A stretch of 64,000 nucleotides of DNA from Chryseobacterium panacisoli (GTDB lineage Bacteria > Bacteroidota > Bacteroidia > Flavobacteriales > Weeksellaceae). The notes below the pieces were generated by a model. The model was not told the origin of the DNA and ran no database searches. It saw only the letters and a list, made by a program, of their open reading frames with translations. The stretch covers positions 62,001 to 126,000 of the forward strand of contig NZ_VTRU01000007.1 in the NCBI RefSeq assembly GCF_008274625.1, written 5' to 3'. Below are positions 8,601-14,932 of the stretch, one piece after another (within the stretch, counting starts at the first letter, position 1; the number at the start of each line of letters is the position of its first letter). The position numbers and the translations under genes were made by a program.

Positions 8601-9245
8601 TTATTTTTTACGGGTATATTTTATTTCCATGGTTTTGTACTCTTTCCCTGTCTTGGAATCAGGACCGTACATTTCCAGTTTCTGGTTATTATCATCTACA
8701 AATGTGAAAACTTCTCTAAAATCACAATCCTTTCCTGGTCTGGAAGGATCAGTCATTTTTCCTTTAAATTCAACTGATTTTGTGGATGCATTCCAATCTC
8801 CCTCTGAATGCATTATTCCGGTTCCCATATTATCAATCCATGTGCTGACAAACTTTTTCTTTGAATTATCATATCCCACAATGCTCATCCCTTCAAAAGG
8901 CATTCCCATAAAGTCGCCTTTGTGATTAGTGATCTGATAACGTCCGCCATACATCATTTTATTAGTAGCCTCAGATTTACTCATCATCGGTTTTGCTCCA
9001 TTTTCCATCCACATGGTGGTTTCTCCTGTCCAGGTTCCATCAGATTTTGCAAGCATTTTTTGCATTTCTCCAGGAGTTGAGTATGCCATCCAGTTTTTCA
9101 TTGATGTAGCAGAGTCTACAGGTTTCCATTCAGAATTGGCTGCGGTAGAGTCTGTTTTATCAGTAGTATTGGCAGCTGTTGTTTTTCCTTTCTCACATGC
9201 TGTTAATAAAAAAGCAATAGAAAGAATTGTTAATACATTTTTCAT
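8601..9245 (-). CDS. DUF1579 family lipoprotein
   Basis: The 214-residue protein has a lipoprotein signal (MKNVLTILSIAFLLTAC, lipobox LLTAC) and a Thr/Ala/Ser-rich linker, followed by a DUF1579-type beta-sandwich with the characteristic GTWTGETTMWM, YGGRYQITNHKG, MSIVGYDNSKKKFVSTWIDNMGTG and FREVFTFVDDN segments. DUF1579 proteins are small lipocalin-like domains of unknown ligand. It is convergent with lepA and shares its terminator. Function is unknown; an envelope-attached binding protein is the safest description. Confidence 0.85.
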   Translation of the reverse strand: MKNVLTILSIAFLLTACEKGKTTAANTTDKTDSTAANSEWKPVDSATSMKNWMAYSTPGEMQKMLAKSDGTWTGETTMWMENGAKPMMSKSEATNKMMYGGRYQITNHKGDFMGMPFEGMSIVGYDNSKKKFVSTWIDNMGTGIMHSEGDWNASTKSVEFKGKMTDPSRPGKDCDFREVFTFVDDNNQKLEMYGPDSKTGKEYKTMEIKYTRKK

Positions 9246-9336
9246 AATAATTTAGTTTTAAGTTGGTTAGAATGATAACTTAAAGATAGGAACTTTTATT
9301 ATAACCGAAATTATTTTTTAATTTGAGCATAAATCG

Positions 9337-9344
9337 TAGCTTTG
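9337..9344 (+). promoter_or_regulatory. -7 promoter box of the NrtR-like regulator
   Basis: TAGCTTTG matches TAnnTTTG. Transcription would start near 9351, which excludes the in-frame TTG at 9342 and supports the ATG at 9369 as start. Its TTTG is also the first half of an operator copy. Confidence 0.65.
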
Positions 9345-9361
9345 TGTATTCGTAACGCAAA
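9341..9361. promoter_or_regulatory. Predicted NrtR-like operator, copy 1 (autoregulatory)
   Basis: TTTGTGT-ATTCGTA-ACGCAAA: an inverted repeat with 7-nt spacing that begins inside the -7 box and covers the likely transcription start. The core GTGTATTCGTAACGC matches three further copies at 10318, 10372 and 11554. Confidence 0.6.
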
Positions 9362-9368
9362 TCAATTT

Positions 9369-10064
9369 ATGGAGTCCCCAAAAAAATTACAGGATATAAA
9401 AGTGGCTGTAGATGCCGTTATTTTCGGATATTTTGATAAAAAAGATCTTCAGATCCTTCTGATTAAAAGAAATATTGACCCCTTTAAAGGAGGCTGGGCT
9501 CTTCCGGGTGGGCTTGTTCTTGATGATGAAAGCGTTGATGATGCGGTAAAAAGAGAACTCTATGAAGAAGCGGGCATAAAACCCGATTTTTTAGAGCAAC
9601 TCTACACATTTGGTAATCTGGGCCGTGATCCGAGAAACAGAGTGGTTTCTGTGGCCTATCTGGGCCTTGTGAACCCTTCCTATCATGAACTGTTTGCAGA
9701 TTCTGATGCGGAAGATGCACAATGGTTCAGCGTCAATAAACTTCCCTCAGTGGCATTTGATCATAAAACAATCATTGAGACTGCCTTAAAAAGACTTCGT
9801 ACAAAAATTCAATATCAGCCGATCGGCTTCAATCTTCTCAATGAAGAATTTCCCTTTTCTGACCTTGAAAATCTTTATAAAACCATTGTAGGACAGGAAA
9901 TCGACAGAAGAAATTTCCGCAAGAAAATCATGAGCTACGGATTGCTGAACGAAACCAATAACGTAAAAAAAGAGGGCAGCGGCAGACCCGGAAAACTTTT
10001 TACTTTCAACAAAGAAAAATACAAAGAGCTTGAAGAACAAGGTTTTTATTTTGAAATTAAATAG
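9369..10064 (+). CDS. NrtR-type NUDIX/winged-helix transcriptional regulator
   Basis: From ATG 9369 the protein has 231 residues. The N-terminal NUDIX domain keeps a complete Nudix box, G48-x5-E54-x7-R62-E63-L-x-E66-E67-x-G69-I, which many regulatory relatives have lost. The C-terminal third (NFRKKIMSYGLLNE ... GRPGKLFTFNKEKY) is the winged helix of NrtR/AraR-like regulators. NrtR proteins repress NAD or sugar genes and, in studied cases, release DNA when ADP-ribose binds the NUDIX domain. The gene has its own promoter and terminator and a palindrome at its start site that recurs before the downstream NAD/ADP-ribose genes. It is therefore the likely repressor of that cluster, and may also still hydrolyse ADP-ribose. 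Confidence 0.88.
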   Translation: MESPKKLQDIKVAVDAVIFGYFDKKDLQILLIKRNIDPFKGGWALPGGLVLDDESVDDAVKRELYEEAGIKPDFLEQLYTFGNLGRDPRNRVVSVAYLGLVNPSYHELFADSDAEDAQWFSVNKLPSVAFDHKTIIETALKRLRTKIQYQPIGFNLLNEEFPFSDLENLYKTIVGQEIDRRNFRKKIMSYGLLNETNNVKKEGSGRPGKLFTFNKEKYKELEEQGFYFEIK

Positions 10065-10172
10065 TTATATCTAAACCAAAACTCTCACAAATGTTTACAT
10101 AAATATCCACTAATATTTATAAAACGTTTTGAAGAACAGTGTAAAATATCAATTGAAAACATTCAATAGAAG

Positions 10173-10193
10173 CGGGCTTTAGCCCGTTTTTTT
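10173..10193 (+). terminator. Terminator after the NrtR-like gene
   Basis: CGGGC-TTTA-GCCCG followed by seven T. It separates the regulator from the NADAR operon, so the cluster must start from its own promoter. Confidence 0.75.
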
Positions 10194-10317
10194 ATGATCA
10201 AATTCTTTCGGCTTTAGCCTAAACCAATTAAAGATTTGTATCATTAGTGATTAAAATTTGTGTTGTCTGTTTCTTGAGAATGAAATTTTACAACTGAAAA
10301 TCAGTGTGTTACATTTA

Positions 10318-10338
10318 TTAGTGTAAAATTAACACAAA
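10318..10338. promoter_or_regulatory. Predicted NrtR-like operator, copy 2
   Basis: TTAGTGT-AAAATTA-ACACAAA, core GTGTAAAATTAACAC. It ends 4 bp upstream of the -33 element of the NADAR promoter. Its centre is 54 bp from copy 3, about five helical turns. Confidence 0.65.
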
Positions 10339-10342
10339 TAAA

Positions 10343-10375
10343 TTTGGTGCAAAGACTGATAATATTTTAAATTTG
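10343..10375 (+). promoter_or_regulatory. Consensus promoter of the NADAR operon
   Basis: TTTG at 10343-10346 and TAAATTTG at 10368-10375 are separated by 21 bp, matching the Bacteroidota housekeeping promoter (TTTG, then TAnnTTTG at about 19-21 bp). Transcription would start near 10382 inside operator copy 3. Confidence 0.8.
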
Positions 10376-10392
10376 TGTAGAAATAACACAAT
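10372..10392. promoter_or_regulatory. Predicted NrtR-like operator, copy 3
   Basis: TTTGTGT-AGAAATA-ACACAAT, 13 of 14 symmetric bases. It overlaps the last bases of the -7 box and the transcription start and ends one base before the NADAR ATG, a position suited to repression. Confidence 0.7.
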
Positions 10393-10393
10393 C

Positions 10394-10936
10394 ATGAAAT
10401 ACACTACACAAAATATTACAGAAAGATTTCAGAAGAAAGAAAGGGTAAAATTTCTCTTTTTCTGGGGGCACACGGCAAAGGATGTGGTAACTAAATCATG
10501 TTTCAGCCAATGGTTTCCTGGAAAATTTGAAGAAAACGGGATCCTTTATAAAACAGCCGAACACTATATGATGGCAGGTAAAGCAAGGTTATTTAATGAT
10601 TCTGAAACAGAAAAAGAAATCTTAAAGGCCGCTACTCCTAACCAGGCAAAAGCATTAGGCAGAAAAGTAAAAAACTTTAATCCGAAACTTTGGGACGAAT
10701 ATAAATATGAAATTGTAACCCAAGGAAATCTTTTGAAATTTTCTCAAAATCAGAAATTTAAAGAATTTCTTTTGTCAACGGGAGATAAAATTCTTGTGGA
10801 AGCAAGTCCCTATGACAGAATTTGGGGAATCGGAATGCTGGAAACGGATAGCAGATCAGAAAATCCCTTACTCTGGAATGGAGAAAACCTCTTAGGATTT
10901 GCTTTAATGGAAGTAAGAGACCAATTAAGAAACTAA
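10394..10936 (+). CDS. NADAR family N-glycosidase (YbiA/DUF1768-like)
   Basis: The ATG at 10394 follows the operator and promoter; an in-frame TTG at 10373 lies inside the promoter and is rejected. The 180-residue protein shows the family hallmarks in order: KFLFFWGH near the N-terminus, FSQWFPGKFEENGILYKTAEHYMMAGKA, ILKAATPNQAKALGRKVKNF, KFSQNQKFKEFLLSTGD and the signature LVEASPYDRIWGIGM. NADAR enzymes cleave N-glycosidic bonds. Some remove ADP-ribose from guanine in DNA, others act on riboflavin intermediates. Being first in an operon of ADP-ribose enzymes favours an ADP-ribose substrate here. Confidence 0.92.
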   Translation: MKYTTQNITERFQKKERVKFLFFWGHTAKDVVTKSCFSQWFPGKFEENGILYKTAEHYMMAGKARLFNDSETEKEILKAATPNQAKALGRKVKNFNPKLWDEYKYEIVTQGNLLKFSQNQKFKEFLLSTGDKILVEASPYDRIWGIGMLETDSRSENPLLWNGENLLGFALMEVRDQLRN

Positions 10937-10964
10937 AACACAACACCAACACAAAATAGGAATC

Positions 10965-11513
10965 ATGGAAAAAACAGAATTACACCCACAGATATTTCTG
11001 ATTGAAGATTTTCTGACCGAAACAGAATGTGATCAGTATATCAGTCTTTCGCAGGAAAAAGTTTTTGAAGAAGCAAAGATCAATGTATTTGGACGGCAAC
11101 AGATGAATAAAGGAATCAGAAATAATGACCGGCTGATGATTTTTGATGAAGCAATGGCTGAAGATCTGTTTAAAAAGGCAACTGAATTTCTACCTCAGGA
11201 ACATGATGGATATCAGCTTCTTAACTTTAATGAAATGCTCAGGATTTATAAATATTCACCTGGACAGCAGTTTAAAATGCACAGAGACGGAAGCTATATC
11301 AGAAATGAAAAAGAGAAAAGCTTTTACACCTTTATGGTCTATCTGAATGATGATTTTGAGGGAGGGGAAACAGAATTTGAAAGCCTGTTTACCGTAGCTC
11401 CGAAGAAAGGAACAGCACTGATTTTTCATCACCCCCTGAGACATGAAGGAAAGACCTTGATGAGTGGAACAAAGTATGTTTTAAGAACTGATATCATGTA
11501 TTCTAAGGAATAA
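10965..11513 (+). CDS. 2-oxoglutarate/Fe(II)-dependent prolyl-4-hydroxylase-like oxygenase
   Basis: The 182-residue protein has the prolyl 4-hydroxylase fold signature: MLRIYKYSPGQQFKMHRDGSY with Fe ligands His106 and Asp108, the NDDFEGGETEFE strand pair, and the distal ligand region HHPLRHEG (His160) followed by GTKYVLRTDIMY, whose Lys170 or Arg174 should bind 2-oxoglutarate. Length is normal for the free-standing bacterial type. It lies 28 bp behind the NADAR gene and is probably cotranscribed. The substrate is unknown; the context suggests a protein or nucleotide tied to the ADP-ribose pathway rather than collagen-like proline. Confidence 0.88.
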   Translation: MEKTELHPQIFLIEDFLTETECDQYISLSQEKVFEEAKINVFGRQQMNKGIRNNDRLMIFDEAMAEDLFKKATEFLPQEHDGYQLLNFNEMLRIYKYSPGQQFKMHRDGSYIRNEKEKSFYTFMVYLNDDFEGGETEFESLFTVAPKKGTALIFHHPLRHEGKTLMSGTKYVLRTDIMYSKE

Positions 11514-11553
11514 ATCCTTCTTAAAAAGGATGGCATTACTATGTTCTGTTTAA

Positions 11554-11574
11554 TTAGCGTAATATAAACACAAA
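11554..11574. promoter_or_regulatory. Predicted NrtR-like operator, copy 4
   Basis: TTAGCGT-AATATAA-ACACAAA, core GCGTAATATAAACAC, lies 15 bp before the ATG at 11590. Aligned to copy 2 over 25 bp it differs at only 3 positions. The preceding TTAATTAG is a degenerate -7 box in the same register as in copies 1 and 3, so a second internal promoter is likely. Confidence 0.6.
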
Positions 11575-11589
11575 TAAAAATATTGATCT

Positions 11590-11925
11590 ATGGAAGATGA
11601 ATTAAAACCCAGATTTATCGAATCATTACAGAGAAATAATGATCAGATCAGAGAAGACCGTGCAGGAATCATCGGAGCAGACTCCGAACTGATTTACAGA
11701 CGCAGAGTTGAAGATATCGAATTAAAAATCAAAAGACTCGAGCGCGAACAGGAAGGGCTTATTGATATCAGTCCTCTGGACAGGAACAGTCTGACTTTTG
11801 TGGATTTCAATCCCGAAGCATTCGCTCAGAAAGACATGGAATTATCATTAACAATCAGAAATCTGAATATTCAGCTCGAAGTAACCCAAAAGAGATTTGA
11901 ATATTTATTTGGAAAAACCTTATAG
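11590..11925 (+). CDS. Small coiled-coil protein paired with the vWA gene
   Basis: I do not recognise this 111-residue protein as a named family. It is highly charged, with helical stretches (ESLQRNNDQIREDRAGI, VEDIELKIKRLEREQEGL, MELSLTIRNLNIQLEVTQKRFEYLFG) that predict two or three coiled-coil helices and no membrane segment. It ends 2 bp before the vWA gene, so the two are probably translated together and may form a complex. It follows operator copy 4 and therefore starts the second regulated segment of the cluster. Confidence 0.65.
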   Translation: MEDELKPRFIESLQRNNDQIREDRAGIIGADSELIYRRRVEDIELKIKRLEREQEGLIDISPLDRNSLTFVDFNPEAFAQKDMELSLTIRNLNIQLEVTQKRFEYLFGKTL

Positions 11926-11927
11926 TT

Positions 11928-12782
11928 ATGGGAAGTACAAGATACGATTTAGACGCTCGTTATGACAGAGCAAGAAAAGCAGGGTACGGAACAAAATCCG
12001 CAGGTGAAATTTTCACCCAGAATGCCAAAAGAATGGCTCATGAGTCTATGAATCCTCACGGAATTTCTTTCAGGGAATCCAGAGATTCAGAAGTTCATCC
12101 CAACTCAGTTCCAATTATTTTAGGATTAGATGTTACAGGAAGTATGGGGCATATTCCACATGAACTGATCAGAGATGGATTGCCAAAACTGATGGGAGGA
12201 ATTATCCAGGGAGGTGTTCCCGATCCGGCGTTATTATTTCTGGGAATTGGAGATCATGAATGTGATGGTTACCCGCTTCAGGTGGGACAGTTTGAATCAG
12301 GAGATGCAGAGCTGGATATGTGGCTCACCCGCACTTATATTGAGTCCGGCGGCGGCGGAAATGCAGGAGAAAGCTATCTTTTAGCATGGTATTTCGCAGC
12401 GTTTCATACCAGAACAGATGCCTTTGAAAAAAGAAAACAAAAAGGATTGCTGTTTACCGTTGGCGACGAACCTTGCTTGAAAACACTTCCTGCTTCCGCC
12501 ATCGGAGAAATCATGGGAAAAGGACAGCAAACCTATACTCATCTTGAGCTGCTGGAAGAAGCAAAGAAAAAGTACGAAGTATACCATATCAGTGTTTTGC
12601 ATTCCGATCAGGCACTGAGAGCAGACAGAGGATGGAGAGAATTATTAGGACAAAACTGTATTTCCATAGAAGATCACAGAGAAATTCCCAACGTTATCAA
12701 AGGAATCATCTGTGATAAGTTTAAAAATCAAAGTTTTGGAACAACTGGAACAGGAGGTTTAGATCAGTTTCAAATGCTTTAG
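11928..12782 (+). CDS. von Willebrand factor A-like (MIDAS) protein
   Basis: The 284-residue protein has a hydrophobic strand ending in a MIDAS-like motif, IILGLDVTGSMG, with Asp68, Thr70 and Ser72 replacing the usual DxSxS. Further vWA features are the GIGDHECD strand end, a Gly-rich loop ESGGGGNAGESY, and a strand/turn LLFTVGDEPCL near residue 180. There is no signal peptide or membrane anchor. vWA domains bind metal and act as assembly scaffolds, often with ATPases. Here the partners in view are a coiled-coil protein and a PurA-like enzyme, so a scaffold role in the ADP-ribose cluster is inferred. Confidence 0.75.
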   Translation: MGSTRYDLDARYDRARKAGYGTKSAGEIFTQNAKRMAHESMNPHGISFRESRDSEVHPNSVPIILGLDVTGSMGHIPHELIRDGLPKLMGGIIQGGVPDPALLFLGIGDHECDGYPLQVGQFESGDAELDMWLTRTYIESGGGGNAGESYLLAWYFAAFHTRTDAFEKRKQKGLLFTVGDEPCLKTLPASAIGEIMGKGQQTYTHLELLEEAKKKYEVYHISVLHSDQALRADRGWRELLGQNCISIEDHREIPNVIKGIICDKFKNQSFGTTGTGGLDQFQML

Positions 12783-12839
12783 AAGTCCGGAATTATCATT
12801 AGAAATGTTGTGATTAAGGATTTCAAAAAATAAAAAGAC

Positions 12840-13910
12840 ATGAAAAAGGCGCAAATAGTAATAGGACTTGGTTTTGGTGATGAAGGAAAAGGAATCACTA
12901 CAGATTTTCTGGCTTCTCAGAATCCGGAGGCTGTTGTAATCCGGTTCTCAGGAGGCCAGCAGGCTGCTCATACGGTGATGATTGATGATACAAAGCATGT
13001 GCATTCAAGTTTTGCAAGCGGATCTCTTCGCGGTTTGCCTTCTTACTTTACGGAACATTGCACTATTCATCCGGTTTTTCTGCTCAATGAAAGAGAAGAA
13101 TTAAAAACAAAGAACGGAAATATTGAGCTTCATATTCATCCACTGGCGAAGGTTACGACTCCTTTTGATGTATGGCAGAACAGAACCAATGCAAGAAATC
13201 TGGAACACGGAACCTGTGGGAAAGGAGTAGGAGCAACCATGAAAAGACACGAAAGTCCTTATAAACTATTTGCCATAGACCTGATTGCGCCCAGAGAAAT
13301 GCTGATGGAAAAACTGAAAGGAATCGCCTATTATTATGGCTTTGCAGATGAAAAAGAAGTTAATGAGCTTTTACAGCCTTTTTTAGAAGCTATTGACAGC
13401 ATTGATTGGAAAATAAATGATTATACCTGGCTGACTTCATTCGATCATCTTATTTTTGAAGGGAGCCAGGGTATTTTACTCGATATGGATCATGGTGTTT
13501 TTCCGAATGTGACCTATGCATATACGACTTCAAAAAATGCCTGCGAAATATGTAAGCTTTTAAAAATTGAAGACATTGAAATGTATTATGTGACCAGAAG
13601 CTATACAACCCGCCACGGAAACGGCTGGATGAGCAATGAAAAAGAAATGAACCTGAAAAATAATGAAGAAGAAACCTGTACATTTAATGAATATCAGAAG
13701 GAATTAAGAACAGGAGAAATAGATTACAACCTGTTGAATTATGCTTTGAAGCTGGATGGAGCTTATGTATTTCCGGCTAAAAAGAATCTTGTGATTACCT
13801 GTTTAGATCAGATTGATGAGAAATTTAAAGTAGAAAAACTTGATGTAGAATTTGATGCGATCTACGGATCATATTCTCCGTATTCAAAAGATTTTAAACA
13901 GATTTTATAA
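12840..13910 (+). CDS. Short PurA-like (adenylosuccinate synthetase family) enzyme
   Basis: At 356 residues this is clearly shorter than ordinary PurA (about 420-430). It keeps the GTP loop GFGDEGKG with catalytic Asp14, the second catalytic His44 in QQAAHTV (PurA has NAGHT), the EGSQGILLDMDHGVFPNVT stretch equivalent to PurA's EGAQG-LLDxDxGTYP, and RSYTTRHGNG equivalent to KAYTTRVG. The base-recognition part is reduced, with LRTGEID and TCLDQID in place of RRCGWFD and TKLDVLD, and the C-terminal tail is missing. PurA-family enzymes join aspartate to a 6-oxopurine nucleotide using GTP. The odd length and its setting among NAD/ADP-ribose genes argue for a special substrate rather than housekeeping AMP synthesis. 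Confidence 0.8.
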   Translation: MKKAQIVIGLGFGDEGKGITTDFLASQNPEAVVIRFSGGQQAAHTVMIDDTKHVHSSFASGSLRGLPSYFTEHCTIHPVFLLNEREELKTKNGNIELHIHPLAKVTTPFDVWQNRTNARNLEHGTCGKGVGATMKRHESPYKLFAIDLIAPREMLMEKLKGIAYYYGFADEKEVNELLQPFLEAIDSIDWKINDYTWLTSFDHLIFEGSQGILLDMDHGVFPNVTYAYTTSKNACEICKLLKIEDIEMYYVTRSYTTRHGNGWMSNEKEMNLKNNEEETCTFNEYQKELRTGEIDYNLLNYALKLDGAYVFPAKKNLVITCLDQIDEKFKVEKLDVEFDAIYGSYSPYSKDFKQIL

Positions 13911-13983
13911 ATTTTGCAGATACAAGTATTAATTTTATACGAGTCAGAACCAGGGTATTGATAATGAATAAAAGTAAATAACC

Positions 13984-14460
13984 ATGAAAACGATACAATA
14001 TTTAAAAGGAGATGCTACAGCTCCACAGGCAAAAGGAATAAAAATTATCACTCATATCTGTAATGATATCGGAGGCTGGGGAAAAGGTTTTGTACTGGCT
14101 GTTTCTAAAAGATGGGAAGCACCGGAAAAAGAATACAGAAACTGGCACCGCTTCAGCAGTAAAAACAATTTTGCATTAGGAGAAATTCAATTGGTTCAGG
14201 TTGAAAAATATATTTATGTAGCCAATATAATCGGGCAAAAAGGAATAAAAACCGGAAATAACGGAGTTCCTGTTCGATATGATGCTATTGAAAAAGCTTT
14301 GGAAAAACTTTCTGATGAAGCTTTGCTGCTTAATGCAAGTATTCATATGCCGAGAATCGGATGTGGATTGGCTGGAGGAAAATGGGAAGAAATAGAGCCT
14401 ATTATTGAAAGAACACTGCTTGCAAAGAATTTGGAAGTGTATGTGTATGATTTTGAATAA
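13984..14460 (+). CDS. POA1/TARG1-like macrodomain protein
   Basis: This 158-residue single macrodomain begins TIQYLKGDATAPQ, followed by ITHICNDIGGWGKGFVLAVSKRW (Asn27/Asp28 and the Gly-rich loop) and, near the C-terminus, HMPRIGCGLAGGKWEEIEPIIE. This layout is that of the ALC1/POA1/TARG1 class, whose members dephosphorylate ADP-ribose 1''-phosphate or remove ADP-ribose esters. With KptA in the same operon, Appr-1''-p phosphatase activity would fit well, because KptA chemistry produces ADP-ribose 1'',2''-cyclic phosphate. That link is inference. Confidence 0.88.
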   Translation: MKTIQYLKGDATAPQAKGIKIITHICNDIGGWGKGFVLAVSKRWEAPEKEYRNWHRFSSKNNFALGEIQLVQVEKYIYVANIIGQKGIKTGNNGVPVRYDAIEKALEKLSDEALLLNASIHMPRIGCGLAGGKWEEIEPIIERTLLAKNLEVYVYDFE

Positions 14461-14506
14461 ATTAATACGGAAAAAATTGGAATTACAGTATAATAAAATA
14501 AACACG

Positions 14507-14932
14507 ATGAAAACGATAACATTATACAGACCAGTAGGAGAAAAAGAAATGATATTGATTATAGAAAGTGGATTTAAAAAATTTCCTCCAAGGCTGAATT
14601 GGCAGCCCATTTTCTATCCAGTACTTAATGAAGAGTATGCTTCTGAGATCGCTGAAAAATGGAATACCCGAGATGAAGCCGGAAACTATCTTGGTTTTGT
14701 AACCCAGTTTGATGTATTGGAAGAAGTAGCAGATCAATATCCTGCACAGAATGTAGGAGCAAGAAACCATAATGAACTTTGGGTCCCTTCAGAAGAATTG
14801 GAGAACTTTAATAAAGCTATTGTAGGCAACATTAAAGTAACCAAAGTATTTATAGGAGATGATTTTGAAATAACAGAAAATACTGATCTGGAAGAACTGA
14901 TGTTAAATATAAAAACTAATAATGACAAATAA
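14507..14932 (+). CDS. ADP-ribosylation/crystallin J1-like small protein
   Basis: The ATG at 14507 is chosen because upstream in-frame codons run into the macrodomain gene and lack the family start MKTITLYRPVGEKEM. The 141-residue product carries LYRPVG, FPPRLNWQPIFYPVLNEEYASEIAEKW, and QNVGARNHNELWVPSEELENFNKAIVGNIKV. I recall this pattern from a widespread small family annotated as ADP-ribosylation/crystallin J1. The order Arg (LYRP), Tyr (FYPV) and Glu (HNELW) is reminiscent of the ADP-ribosyltransferase fold, so a writer or reader of ADP-ribose is possible. That is inference, and no activity is known to me. Confidence 0.7.
   Translation: MKTITLYRPVGEKEMILIIESGFKKFPPRLNWQPIFYPVLNEEYASEIAEKWNTRDEAGNYLGFVTQFDVLEEVADQYPAQNVGARNHNELWVPSEELENFNKAIVGNIKVTKVFIGDDFEITENTDLEELMLNIKTNNDK

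Larger units (their letters stand above)
10065..10393. other. Intergenic regulatory region before the NADAR operon
   Basis: This 329-bp gap holds the regulator's terminator (10173-10193), a second GGCTTTAGCC hairpin at about 10210-10219, a lone operator half-site TTTGTGT at 10257-10263, two full operator copies and a consensus promoter. No gene is seen. Confidence 0.7.

Noticed and set aside
9342..9371. TTG at 9342 as start of the NrtR-like gene
   Set aside because: It lies inside the -7 box and upstream of the predicted transcription start; ATG 9369 fits the family N-terminus.
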